The notes under the pieces: generated by a model | Told to the model about the DNA's origin: nothing | The model's input: only the letters and a program-made list of their open reading frames with translations | The model's database searches: none | From: Combretum micranthum | Lineage: Eukaryota > Streptophyta > Magnoliopsida > Myrtales > Combretaceae | NCBI GenBank assembly: GCA_024138025.1 | Contig: JAMXBD010002750.1 | Span: forward strand, 62,001 to 126,000 | DNA length: 64,000 nucleotides | Direction: 5' to 3' | Part shown: positions 46,001-58,362 of the stretch, in pieces | How positions within the stretch are numbered: the stretch's first letter is position 1 | How the letters are laid out: every line of letters begins with the position of its first letter | Translations under genes and position numbers: made by a program

Positions 46001-47769
46001 TTGTTTCAAGTATAAAATTGTTATGAAATGAGTGTTTTGTATATGAATGTTTTGATGGTCTTTTTGTAACAAAAGAATATAAACAAAGAGAAAAGAAATA
46101 CTTTGACAGACAATGGAGAACTATCCGTATCTTGGTAGGGCGAACTTCACAACCATTGCAAGGTTTCTACTTAGTGTTTAATCAAATAGGATCTTAAAAT
46201 GAATCCAAGTTCTTGAATAGATATTTTCTTATGTATTATATTCTCTTCTATAGCCTTTAGCCAACTTTCTTTTCCTGTTTGGATTTCATATGAAGGATGA
46301 TGACGAATTGGTACTGATGATGATGATTGGATGATTGATGGGGATGGTGCTTTGATCTTACAAGAGAATAGTTAAGACTTAGCTTGGATGCCAGATGGTA
46401 ACAACAATCTCTTCTCTTTGCTTGTGCTTGTAATTTAGTTGCATTAGAAATAATATAAATCCAGTTGATTATGCATGGGGTTTGGGAATCCATTTGTTGC
46501 TTGATGATTGCATTTGATTGATAACTCACTAAACCATAAGTGAAAAAAATTGTGTGGTATAATTTTATAATATTGATTGTCTGAAAAAGATATAGACATT
46601 AATAAATAAGACATAATTCTTATTTTACTTTTAAATGAATCTGTCATGTATTGTATCACATCACATTTGCATTGGTAGGGATTCACGTCATGTATTAATA
46701 TTCTGATTCTATAGTATTGCTTGATTGGGACCAGTGGGTCTGCATAGAGGCTACCAGTAGGGTTGTCGGCTTCACGTGAACTAAGCAAGCATTGAAGGAT
46801 GTCACCCGTGTTGGAATCGGCTTTACGGATTAATACTTAGGGAGGTAATGTAGTTCTAAGAGAAGTGGAAGGTTGGTTGATAGAGTAAATGTTTTGATCT
46901 ATGCACAAAATGAATTTAAAAAGGAAGTCTTCACTCTTTAGTCTTGTCTATGGAGTAGTTAGAGACTATATTTCCATAAAATGAATTTTAAAGAAAATCT
47001 TCCCTCCTTGGCTATATCCAAGGAGCAGCTTTTGGTTATATTCGTGGTATAAAAGAAATGATTTTGTGCTAAGAAAGATATGAGCTGAAGGCTCAAGTTA
47101 AGTATGCACCCCTTTCCTTATTTCACAGTTCTCCTAGCCCTAAATGGCCTGTATTCAGTCCTTCAACCTCCAAGAGAGGGCATAAATCTTCATTGGTTGG
47201 ATTCCCGTCATCCAAACCGTGCATATCATATGGATGAGTATGCATTGCATATGTTTGTTAAATAAAAACTTTCTTGATACTTGTTTGTAGTGTGATTTGG
47301 TTTTGTTATCCATTGAGCTATGTTTGAGCTCATACCCCTATAATGTTGTTGCAGAAATAGCTAAAGCATCAGCTTTGGGGATAGGTCTGTATGGAGGAGA
47401 ATCTTTGAAGATAGAAGACGAGTTTGAAATGAGAATTAGATAGATGGTATAGTTTGTTTTGGTTCTCTCTCATGTAAAACTAGGTATAGATTATGGATTA
47501 GATTTGTGGCTTTGTAATTTAAATTTGGAAAATGTAGATGGTTTATTCTATTTTACTTTTTAATAGAGGATACCAACTCTTTGCGGTTCTAGTAGACTGT
47601 AGGAAATTAGATTTCCTTTATTTATCATAAATGTAATTTCATATTAGATATTTATAAAGTAATTATTCAGGCAGAGTCTTGCAAACTCTGACTTGCAAGA
47701 TGGTTCTCATATTGCGGGTGCACACGTGATATGATAACTTTAGGTTATCCTTCTAGGCTCGTTTTAAGG
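43076..47769 (+). repeat. LTR-like region E (limits approximate)
   Basis: It begins TGTAATAACC. Near its right end it has family motifs in order: TTTGAGCTCATACCCCTATAA (about 47322), an acceptor-like TTGTTGCAG (about 47353), and a degenerate form of the common terminus (TTTAGGTTATCCTTCTAGGC, about 47740). A GC-rich stretch lies at 45000-45170. No target duplication was found and no coding domain is present. It is best read as a diverged member of the large-LTR superfamily whose right end was lost or is highly mutated. Confidence 0.5.
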
Positions 47770-48389
47770 TATCACGTCCCAAACAGTACCCTAGACGTGG
47801 CAATTTGCCACGTATGGTATTAAAATTTAAGAATGACTTCCCGAAGTCATGTGAAAGCTTCAACACCATATATAAGACATCTATCACAACAATAGGAGAC
47901 TCCGATGGGATGTGTAGTTCGAGATAGTAAATATGGCATACAAGAAATATATATAATTATCTAACTTCAACATTAAGAATATGGTCTTTACATCATCTTA
48001 GGAGCATTCCCCCGATAAATCTCCAAAGAACAAAATATCAACTTAGTCTTTCACATAAAGGAACAATACTAGAACCAAAAGATATTAAAGAAAATCTATT
48101 CTAAGATCTTCAAAAGGATTCCCAAGAGCTTCCCAAAACATAAGTCCACTTGGGTTCATGAAGTCCTCGGGCAAAAGAGATATTGATCCTGTGTCAATAA
48201 AAGTCAATCGGGGTATAAGCACAACTAGCTTAGTGAGAATATTCCTGGATTAACGTACTCGTATCAATAAATTCAAACAAGTTATTAAATAAGCATATGA
48301 ATGCATCAAGCAAGTGAGCAAGCAATACATATGATCTACCGAAAATCATATGTTTGAATGGATTTACCCCTCTATTCGGTGGTTAGGTA

Positions 48390-48565
48390 TTTCAGGCTCT
48401 TTAAAACCCATCTTTGAAATCCAACTTATATAGTTTATTTCAGGCTCCTACTCGCCCATCCTTAAATAGTTCTTTCAGGCTCTTATTCACCCATCCTTAA
48501 ATAGTTCTTTCAGGCTCCTATTCATCCATCCTTAAGTAGTTCTTTTAGGCTCCTATTCACCTATC
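48390..48565 (-). repeat. about 42 bp minisatellite in LTR F
   Basis: Four tandem copies of a unit containing TTTCAGGCTCCTATTCACCC followed by ATCCTTAAATAGT. It sits at the same relative place as the minisatellite of LTR D but has an unrelated sequence. Confidence 0.85.
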
Positions 48566-48899
48566 TTGTAGACTTACGGGTTCCCGTAAACACCACTACT
48601 ATACTCTTGTCCTACCGAGTATAATAGCTAATGAAATGAAGCTAACTATGTGATATGCATGAATCAATTAATATAACTTGTAACATTTGATTAGGGTAGT
48701 TTAAAGTTGATTACAGAATTTAAACACACTCCATCATGGTAATAATAAAACACAACTTAATTAACAAAATTCATGTCTCGTTATGTTTAGTATTCATTCA
48801 ACCAATATTATCATGCATAATCCATTTTCATCATTTCCTACTTTTAGTGCCTCTAACTACAAGCATAAACAAGTATGTAAAAGTAGGAGATAAACTCAC

Positions 48900-48969
48900 T
48901 CGGGCATCCTTGCTAAAATTCATTACTCATAATAGTCCTCTAAATACGGATCCTCCAAAGCTTCGTTAC
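48900..48969 (-). other. conserved exon-like cassette in LTR F
   Basis: The minus strand shows CGTTTAG|GTAACG at the acceptor and CGA|GTGAGTTTA at the donor; 70 bp. The frame reads ...DPYLEDYYE and a stop. Confidence 0.6.
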
Positions 48970-51086
48970 CTAAACGAAAGAAATATCCAGAATGAGTATT
49001 TTGTGGAAGTTTTACTTGAACTTTCTAATTTTATTCTAGTATTTGCATTAAAATTCGGATCAGAGGAAATTCCAATTTAACATCGCCATAACTTGCTTAT
49101 TTTAGCTCGGAATTTTGTATATTATATATCGTTTTCTACCTACTCGAAAAGATCTATCTATTTCTAAGGTTATTTTTGTCATAAAAAGCCATTTGGGTTG
49201 CAAAACACCATGGTAAAGATTAATTACGAATTTCCCAGCTTTTAAAAATACAATTTTTCCAACTTTCTTCATCCAAAAACCCTTAAACAAATACATGGAT
49301 ATTTTTATAGTTAAAAAATCTTTTAAACATATATATATATATATATACTTATATTGTATGCATGATTTTTGTAGTATTGTCTCAACATTAGTTTTTCACA
49401 AAACAATTTGTCTTAAGAGTTTTAAAAATGAAACTTTGAAAATTTTTCCTCTCTAAGTTACTAGAAGGAAAACTTAAAAACTCTTGGATTGTTATAAGTG
49501 AGTGTTTTCCTATTATAATTTCATTCCCTAAGTTTTCAAAGATAAATCAATTTAAAAAAATTTGGTCCTTTAATTTATTTACTAATTTTACTTCTAGTGA
49601 TTGAAAAAGAATGTTTTCAAAAATTTTCTTAAATCATTAGTGTTATCTAATATTTGGAGTTGTGTTAAATGTATGTTTTTCTCTCATTTTTATATTCTTC
49701 TATTTCTTTTAGAAATTAAGTTTACTCTTTTAAAACTTCACTTTCTTAGCAAATTTTATTTCTTTAAGTTGGTTCCTAAAATAGTAAATTGATTTTATCC
49801 TGATTTGAAAAGCTTGTTTTATTCATAATATTTATCAAGTGGTGGCACAATCCTTTTAAATAAGTTTATAACAAAAGCTTTCATAATAAAGAATTATCAA
49901 CATTAGAACTTAACAAAAATTTCATTTTAACTTTGAAAAGGGAATAATAATATTAAAAATTAAGTCTTGTAGAAGCTTACCTAGTAAGTGATTTTCAAAG
50001 TCTATGGTGAACCTATTTAAGTGTAAGCCCTAGAAAATTTCAATAATTAATTCTAAAATAGACTTAAAAAATAAACTTTAAAAATGACTCCAAATTAAAA
50101 CCGAACTTCGACTAGATTTAAATCACGAACAAATCTAGAAATTTCTTAATCTTGAGAAAATGAGAATCCTTAAAAATAAAATAAGAATTCAACAGTCTTT
50201 AAATCCAAAAACATTACGTATGGTAAATTCTATACTTAACTCTGACTTGTAAAATCGGGTAATATAGAACTAAAAAATAAATTATTAAAAACTAAATAAC
50301 GATTAACCTTCGGAAATAAAACCCAATTCAATAATTCTGAAAATGTTAAGAGATATTAAATACTTAAAAAAAAATTTAAAATAAAATTTCCCAAACTAAA
50401 CGTATGTATAAACATAAACCCTTAGTTTCCAAATTGGCAAAGATCTAAACCGGAAAATCACCCGGAAACCCTAAGTAGAATATAATAGTTTTAATCCGAC
50501 AATCCCGTATTCCTAAACTAAGGAGTCAGAATATGAGTAATGGGTGTAGTTTAGTTCATAATAATATTAGGATGCTTTAAAAGATAAGATTAGCGAATTT
50601 TCGATCTATTTCGAACCCGATTGAGTATAAACTTTGAAAAGCGTGCCCCACGACTCGAAATATTAAATATATGATATCAGTACCATTAGACTTGTAATTT
50701 CATAAGAATTCCAAATATATCAGTTATATAATTTTTTGGGTTATAAAAGTTACAGTTATAACATTTTATCGTATTTTCATTACTACCGGTACTTTAAATA
50801 TCTTATCTACTTTTTGAGTTCTTCTATATTATTCACAAGTACAACTACCCATAACCTATTTCTTACATCCTTACACCCTACTCTTACAATTACATCATTT
50901 TCCTTGCAATTTACTTTTCTAATATAACTTTATTACTTAAATTACTTAATTAATTTTGAATTTTACACAACACAACTCAAACAACTCCCTCTCTCTCACC
51001 TTTCCAAACCGGCGCAACTCACCTCCCTCTTTCCTCTCTCCAATTGTTTTATTTAACTTCTTTCATACAAAACCCTAATCCACAAG

Positions 51087-51098
51087 TCTATATATATC
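51087..51098 (+). promoter_or_regulatory. possible TATA box of LTR G
   Basis: CTATATATATCCC lies about 80 bp after the CCGGCGCA box, in the position of the TATA box in LTRs A and C. Confidence 0.45.
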
Positions 51099-51659
51099 CC
51101 TTTATACCAACTTCACTTCACTTTCTCATTTTCACAAAGCAAAACTCTTGCAAAATTTTTCTTTCTCTCTTCCTCTTCCTTGCTAAAACCGTAACCTACA
51201 TGCACATACACACTCACATAATTTTCCTTCAAGTTTCTTGTTCCAATCTTTCAATAAGTAATAGATGTATACTTTATTATCTTAAAACATGTAATGGCAA
51301 GTTCATTCATGTGTGATTCTACACAAAATCCTCATGAGCTTCAAACTAGGGATATGGAAACACTTGAACATGAGATTCTTACCATCACAATGTTATAGAT
51401 CTTGTTATTTAAAGATATTTTGCTATTTTCTTGTTTTATTTTCAAGTTATGTTGTTATTGCTAATGATTTGTACATATATTCATTATTCACATAACCATC
51501 ATAGTGTTCATACATTTATAACTAGTATAGTAAACTAGATTTAGTTATTTTAAGTTCATAAATGTATTAGACTTTTGTTTTATGTTGTTAAATGACTTGT
51601 AATAGCTTGATGATAGTAGAAAAGTATTAGAAAACTCAAGATCTATTTTAGTTTCAACA

Positions 51660-52960
51660 AAAATAATTTTTGAAAATTCGGATAAAAAGAGAACCATATT
51701 TAGAAAAGCTATTTTTCATCTTCAAAATGTGTATTTTTCATTTAAAATGAAGGGCTTAGGGAATAGATATCATTAATGAGTAGTCTTGATGAGTAAAGTT
51801 TAGATCTATGAGTTTATAGTTTACTACCATGGATTTCTTTTATATTTATGTTCACAGAAAGTGTAGATCTTGATTTTGAACTCAAACAAAAAATGGTGAA
51901 ATTCATATCTAGGAAAGACCCACATTTAAAAACCACTTTCCAAGTATTAAAATAGAAGTTTTACTTGAAATAATGAAGGCTTAATGGGTATATATCATCA
52001 AGAGTTCATTTTTATAGATTCAAAGGTGATTCTCAAAGATTATTTTTCAAAGCAAAATTCTATTTTCAGATTTAGGCGAAGGCTTCGTTTAAAAACATGT
52101 TTTCCAAATAAAAAATGAAGTTTTTATTCAAGATATGGAAAGCTCTTAAGATAGGATATGTAAAGAATGATTTTTCATAAGTTTAGATGGATTTTATCAA
52201 AAGATATGTCCAAAAACAAATTTTGTAAATTTGGATCTCAACCAAGACCAATTTTGAAAACCCATTTTTCAACACCGAAATGAAGGATTTGTTTAAAAAA
52301 TGAAAGGCTTATGGAATAGGTATTAATAGGAGATGTTTTTGATAAGTAAATGGTAGATCTACTAATAGAGATTCTCAAAATAGGAAGAGATTACGAAGTA
52401 TAAAATTTGAGTTTTACCCTAACTTTGTGAAATTCGGATGATTTCAAGACCATGCCTTAAAAACCCTTTTATTAACTCTAAAACTTGTATTTTATATGAA
52501 AAATGAAGAGTATAGTTCATAGATATCATCAAGTAATGATTTTTATAAGTTGAGATAGGATTTGCTAAGAAAAATATGTAGAAGAAGGAGTAGAAATAAA
52601 GTAGGAAAATTTGAGTTGTTTGCCATTTTAAGAAATTCGTAATAATGGAGTAATGGTATGAAAACCCCTATTTTTCAAACTCAAAATGAAAGTTTTATTA
52701 AAAAAATGAATTCCTTAGTGGCTAGGTATGGTTGAGCCTTAATTTTCTAAGTATCAAATGATTTTTACTTAAAGGAATCATCACAAAAACAATTTTTACA
52801 AAATTCGGATTTTTGGATGAACCATATCTAAAAACATGTTTACAAAGTGTAAAATGAGAATTTATATTGAAAAAAAAGGCCTTAAGGAATATACATAATG
52901 AAGGCTTGATTTTAATAAGAATAATTAAATTTTATCAAGGAATTTTCTAAAAACAAGTGG
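51660..52960 (+). repeat. 165 bp tandem units in LTR G
   Basis: AAATTCGGAT-like anchors recur at about 51677, 51899, 52066, 52226, 52430, 52640 and 52801, seven as in LTR B. Each unit aligns to its counterpart in B better than to its neighbours, so the array predates the split of B and G. Confidence 0.7.
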
Positions 52961-53446
52961 GGATTGTCAAGAATACAAGATTAGCCATTCTAAGTTGATT
53001 TTTCATAAAATCTTACAAGGAAAAAGTTTTCTAAAAATTTCTTTTATTAAATATTATCAAGAACATGTATATATATCTCATGACATATCATTGATGCTAG
53101 TAACTTGTTCATATTGCATGTATACTTGCTTTGGATAGTAGAAACTTTATGAACTTTCACAAAATCAATTTTCTAAAATTGTTTTCGCCACTGACCTGAT
53201 CTGATCAGATCTTTTTGAAGATTCAAATTTTTCAAAACTTAAATATGATACTATAATTAGATAGATCTTTCGAAGTAGATAGAAATCGGTATATAATTTG
53301 CTAAATTCCGAGTTAAAACGACCAAGTTATGACCGTTTTAAGTTGAAATTCCCGTGTAGGATGAGAATTATGAATTTCTAGTTTTGTTAAATAGTTTGGA
53401 TTAGTTAAGCGATAAAATACTTATTAAGGTATTTCTTCCTTTTTAG

Positions 53447-53516
53447 CTGACCCCGAAATCGATGATTCCCTACCACCAGATTACTTTTACTAAGAGACTG
53501 GTGATCCAATAGCCGA
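53447..53516 (+). other. conserved exon-like cassette in LTR G
   Basis: It follows TTCTTCCTTTTTAG and precedes GTGAGTTTT; 70 bp. The frame reads ADPEIDDSLPPDYFY and a stop, nearly that of LTR B. Confidence 0.65.
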
Positions 53517-55614
53517 GTGAGTTTTCCTCTTATTTTGTTACCTTGTTTGTGCTTGTAGCTAGTTGCATTAGAAGTATAAGAACAAGATAAAAACCGATAT
53601 GAATGGGGATGGGATAAATGATGAGACTTTGATGTATGTATGCCAAAGAATACTAAAGCATATCGAAACCATGATTCGATTGGATAACTGCACTGTTCAC
53701 ATTATTTCTGTTTATGTGTATGATATTGGTTGATCACTCTAAAGAATGTATGAATAATTTGACCTAAGCAAAAACAAATTGGTCATGCATCGCATCGGAC
53801 ATGTTGCATTTGGTAGCGTACTACTCTTATGCAGGTCGATCGGTATGGTCCGCGGACTCGTTTGGATAATGAGATCCAGTATCAGAGCTCATTCATAGGG
53901 AACTAAGGCGCACCGATGATGCATTCCATGTATGAGCCTAGCCGAGTCAAGTGCTATGAGTTTAGGAGGCTTCGGGGATTAGCAACAATCGTGTAGACTT
54001 CCCTTGATACGAAGAGCGTAAATCCGTTTTGTGTATGAGTTCCGGATACCCATACGTAATTGTCTGCTCATGTGTTTGTTCATGCATAGCATATGAATGA
54101 TTTCTAACTTGCTTGTTATTGTGGGAAATTAAGGGAATTCTCACTAAGCTAGTGTAGCTTATACCCCAATAGATATTTGTATAAACAAGTTAACTCAAGA
54201 ATGCTACGTGGGGACCGAGATGGTTGGAGCCGAGTATGACTTCGGAATTCCGGCAAGAAGTAAGAATACTTAAAGATATTAGCTAGGTCTTGTGAATTGC
54301 TTTGTAATAGTTTTATATAGTGAAATCTTTTGATGAATTGTAATTGAAGTATAGTGAATTGTATTTCCTTTACATTGTTACTCAAGTTGTATCAATATAA
54401 AATGTATCACTCCGATGTGTCCTCCATGTGTTAGACGCCTTGTACATAGTATAGAAGCCTTCGCATGATTGAGGCGGTCATTCCTAAGCTTTAATATTGT
54501 GTACGGTGGATTGCCACGTTTAGGGTACCCTTCGGGGCGTGACATTAAGTTTTATAAAAGATATGGCTGGGTTAGAATCTTAAGTTTGATGCTAAAAATT
54601 ATATTTTTATGGAGTATTTAGTTCCTACTTATAAAACAAATGAGTTTCCTTTATTATTTGAAGAAATCTTCATTATTAATAGTTTGAAATTTATGATTAG
54701 CTTGTCTAAACTTTTGAAAGGAATTTATTAGAAACAATACTTAGATCTCTTACTGAAAAATCCTTTGTTAAGAAATTTAGTCTACATTTCTTTTTTTAAG
54801 AAAGACCCATTTTTAAATTTTTATTAAAACAAAAACATTCTAATCATGCATGAATATGATTATGTAGCAATGAAAAAGTACGAATAATACATAATAAAAA
54901 GAAATATACATAAGCAAATAAACATAATAATATCATCAAGTATTGGGAACCTTAGCTTCATCGAGGTATCTTAGTCAAGTATTGAGAGCCTTAGCTTCAT
55001 GAAGGCTTCTCGGGACTAAGAATAGACTAGTCCCAAAATGAAAAGAAAAGGAAAGAAAAAAAGAAAATCGTTTTGACTGATAAAGACAAGTCTAAGACTA
55101 GAATGATTAGTCTTAATAAATTGCATGAGACAAGTAAATAAATAAATTGCAAAGTATAAATAAATAAATAAATGTTATGTTAGTAAGCTCATATGCTCTA
55201 GGAAATATATATACATAAATATATTTACTGACATATAGGAGTTAGATTAGGATAAACATAATAATATAACAATAACAATAAAACAACACAATAATAAAAT
55301 AAGATTTGTTCATGAACAAGAACAAAACATGAATATAGTATTGCTTCCATAACAATTATTTGTTTACGAAACACATATCATGGTCATGTTAAGTTACATG
55401 ATATGGTAAAGAAATATAGGTAAGATTTTATCTAAGGTTTAATGGAGGATTTGAAAAGAGATGAATGAGTAATGTGTTTGTTATTTTTTTTTAAGAGGAG
55501 TAAATGATAGAAAGTGTTTGAGAGGAAATTGTTAGAGAGAAAGTTTGAGAGGAAATTTTGATAGAGTTTTGTCAAGGTTTAAGAAGTATGTGTAAAGTGT
55601 GAAGGAGGGAAGGG

Positions 55615-55625
55615 GTATTTATAGA
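55615..55625 (-). promoter_or_regulatory. TATA box of LTR F
   Basis: The minus strand reads CTATAAATACCCC, identical in core to LTR A. Confidence 0.55.
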
Positions 55626-56531
55626 GTTTTGGAGTGAAAATTAGATGTAATAAAATAAATTAAAAAAGAAATAATACTAGAGAAGAGAGAGGGGGCCGAT
55701 GCAACATGGGAAAGAGAGAGAGGGTGTGAGTTGATTGAATTTGTATTTCATAATGAAAAGAAATTGAAGTGTAAGAGAAGTTATGTAAAAAGTTGTATTG
55801 GAAATGAAAATTATAAGAAATAGGTGTATAGGTAGTAGAAGTAGGTTGTGAGAAAAGTAGAGATAGTAAAATAGTAATAAATAGTAGACTACATAAATAA
55901 AATACATGTAGTAATAAAGATATGCCTAAACGAGCTATATATTATATATTTTATTTATCAAAAAATTGTGAAACAGATATTTTTGAAATCCTTATATGAT
56001 TACGAGTCTTTTGGTGTTATTGGAATATTTTTATTATTTCGGGCGTCAGGGCATGTCTTTCGAGAACTGATCTCGTTCGAGTTTAAAACGAATTGAATTT
56101 TGATAAATCTGATCTTTTTAAGTTATCTTATATTATTCCGAACTATAATCCATCATTAACTTATTTCTATTTGTTCTTAGGTTTTGAGCGCAGGATTACC
56201 GAAGTTGAAACTGCTAGATTGTCTTGATCTTTGTTAACTTTTGAAACTCTAGTTTGATTAAGGTTAATGTTTAATCTAACTTTATCCTAGAAATTGACGG
56301 TTTTACATTAGGGATCAAATAGATGAATTGTCTCATGTTCGGGTTTTGAGTTGAACGATTATTGAATTTTCTATTTTTGTTTTTGAAGATTTTTTTTTCT
56401 TAAGGCCATGAAATCTCATGTTTGATATTGCTTAGGTTTCGGTTTTAACTTGGTTAGCTTCTAGGGTTTCGATTCAGTATTTTAATTCCAAAACTATTTT
56501 CTAAAAATTGCGAAAAATTCGGGGGTTTATA

Positions 56532-56957
56532 GTATGATAGTGGTAGCCTTGGATGTTTAAGTTTTGGTTGATCATGGGTGTGATCAATGAAGTAGTAGAC
56601 TTTGATGTTTGAACATTGTTTAATCACGAGCATGATGAAAGGTTTGATAATCTCGGGTGTTTTAGTTTTACACAATCATGGGTGTAGTTGTGCCTGTGAA
56701 TGGGAATTACGGTCATGATCTAGTGGTCCCCTGTTTCGCCTTTTTTTATAAAAAGAAATAATATATATAATATATATGTGTATACAATACCAGTTTAAGA
56801 TTTTCTATAGAATCTTGCTCAAGTTAGATCATAGAATCATAGAATAAGAATATGTTAAGTTATAATACTTGAACTTAATTAGTTAGTTGAGTTTAGGTAA
56901 TTGAGTAATGTTTATACAGAAACACTTTATAATTTCTTAAAGGCCAATGACCTAGGA
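56532..56957 (+). other. left flank of the second chromovirus, possibly part of LTR H
   Basis: AT-rich, non-coding, with repeated GATCATGGGTGTGATC-like words (about 56570-56690). The chromovirus duplicated AAATG at its right edge (56958-56962). The other side of the insertion site, 62435 onward, is the 3' part of a large LTR, so this should belong to the same element. Confidence 0.45.
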
Positions 56958-56962
56958 AAATG

Positions 56963-57469
56963 TGTTACGGACAGACAGCATAGGAACAGATCCAAACCAG
57001 TTGGATGGAAGACTACTACACTAAATATTTTCAGTTATAGTTACAGCTGGATTGAGTAGATGTAACAGATACAACTTAGATCTCAGAAAGTAGTACAAGT
57101 AGATCTTAACAGAATAGCATGTATCATATATTTTCAGCAAGATAGTTACGGTCATGTAACTGTATAACAGAAAAATAGCAACATGCATGTAACAAAACAG
57201 TATAAATAAGAGATCGAGATACACAGAGAGGTATCCTCATCTTTTGCCAATAGTTGTGGTGCCTTGAGTACAGGAGCCTGATCCAGCTCGAATAGGATTA
57301 ACCTACAACATACAGAGAGTTAGCATTAGTAAGAAAAGACAGAAGACAATATAATAGAAGATCGAGAGAAAACAGAGAGTTAGGGTTTCGAAACATACCA
57401 TTGAAGAGAGAGACAAAAAGTTTAAATACCTAGGGTTTATTGAACTCAATTTACAGTTTTGCCCTAACA
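56963..57469 (+). repeat. 5' LTR of the second chromovirus
   Basis: It starts TGTTACGGACAGACAGC and ends TTGCCCTAACA, 507 bp. A CAGTATAAATAAGAG box (about 57200) is the likely TATA element. It is colinear with the 520 bp 3' LTR, with many single-base differences. Confidence 0.93.
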
Positions 57470-57472
57470 AAT

Positions 57473-57487
57473 TGGTGCTCTCGTTCC
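57473..57487 (+). promoter_or_regulatory. candidate primer-binding site
   Basis: TGGTGCTCTCGTTCC starts three bases after the 5' LTR. Its reverse complement ends in CCA, as a tRNA 3' end must. Which tRNA it matches cannot be told here. It directly abuts the gag ATG at 57488. Confidence 0.6.
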
Positions 57488-58362
57488 ATGGCTCCTTCTA
57501 CACGAGCAGGCACAATGGAGGATAATTTTGCCGAATTGGCAAACAATTTGCAAACCACATTGTTACAGGCTTTACGCCTTGAAATGGACAAGAAATTCGA
57601 AGAATTCTCTAAGAATTTAAGCCAGAATCAGAACCCGGTACCTCATCATATAGATCAAAATTCGAGTTCATCATTTTCCAATAATGGGGCAGTATGGCCG
57701 AAAATTTGTTGAAAGGCATCAAATTGGAAATTCCGAAATTTACCGGCCTTGATCCTTTAGGATGGATTTTCAAAGCAGACCAGTTCTTTGATTTCATGCC
57801 ATTCCTGATGAACAACATATTACCATTGCCTCTTTTGCAATGGAAGAACGTGCTTTGGATTGGTACAAGTGGATGTACAACAATAAACAACTCAGTTCAT
57901 GGACTAATTTCAAGAAGTCCATTGAAGTTCGTTTTGGTCCCTCAGAATATGAAGATATTCAAGGTACTCTTTCTAAATTGACACAAGTTCGATCTGTTGA
58001 TGAATATCAAACCCAATTTGAATCTTTATCAAAACGTGTTGTGGGTTTGCCTGAATCTTTTCTTCTCAGCTGTTTTATAAACCCTATATAAAATGTGAAG
58101 TTCAGATTGCCCGACCTCTTACTCTTATGCATGCTATATGGCTTGCTAAAATGCATGAGAGTAAACATAATGATCAATTTCTTTTTCATAAACCATACAC
58201 AGTTCACCCACCTTCTAAATCTTTTTCCCTTTACAATTTTCTAAACCATACACTTCTTCTTCTTCATATACTACCACTGTTCCTTCTCCTTCTAATACCA
58301 ACCCTTCTGACACTCATAAACACAAAACAACTCTTCCCATTAAACGACTGTCCCCAGCCGAA
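57488..58362 (+). pseudogene. gag of the second chromovirus, frameshifted
   Basis: The likely start is MAPSTRAGTMEDNF at 57488. A coiled N-terminus (ELANNLQTTLLQAL) leads to a retrotransposon gag domain in another frame ('KLEIPKFTGLDPLGWIF', then 'EERALDWYKWMY' and 'RFGPSEYED'). The frame breaks near 57690, near 57795 (one T missing in GATTTCATGCC fits) and near 58075. Gag would form the particle. The zinc knuckle follows in the next frame at 58390. Confidence 0.85.

Larger units (their letters stand above)
50022..54544 (+). repeat. solo LTR G nested in LTR F, target duplication TTAAG
   Basis: It begins TGTAAGCCC at 50022 and ends CTTCGGGGCGTGACA at 54544, with a perfect TTAAG on both sides (50017-50021, 54545-54549). 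Length is 4.5 kb. It is colinear with LTR B over its whole length: the same 165 bp unit array (51660-52960), the 95 bp block (about 53262-53353), the cassette (53447-53516), CACTAAGCTAGTGTAGCTTA (about 54144), and an almost identical 3' end. It also has an ACCGGCGCA box near 51009. No coding domain. It is younger than F. Confidence 0.88.
47770..56531 (-). repeat. LTR F, interrupted by LTR G
   Basis: On the minus strand it begins TATAAACCCCC at 56531 and ends GTACTGTTTGGGACGTGATA at 47770, both mutated forms of the family ends. Without the nested LTR G it is about 4.2 kb. It shares the ACTAGTCTATTCTTAGTCCCG block (about 55007), a TATA box (55615), a CCCCCGAT box (48010), the 95 bp block (about 49080-49172) and the cassette (48900-48969). 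Its immediate flanks (TAAGG and GTATG) do not match. No coding domain. Confidence 0.75.

Noticed and set aside
46257..46788. Overlapping minus-strand open frames in region E
   Set aside because: No recognisable domain, no supporting codon pattern, and they lie opposite to the LTR-like strand.
49601..49792. Short hydrophobic open frames in the large LTRs (also 48736, 50736, 51044)
   Set aside because: AT-rich LTR sequence gives Phe/Leu/Ile-rich frames by chance; the homologous LTRs do not keep them open.
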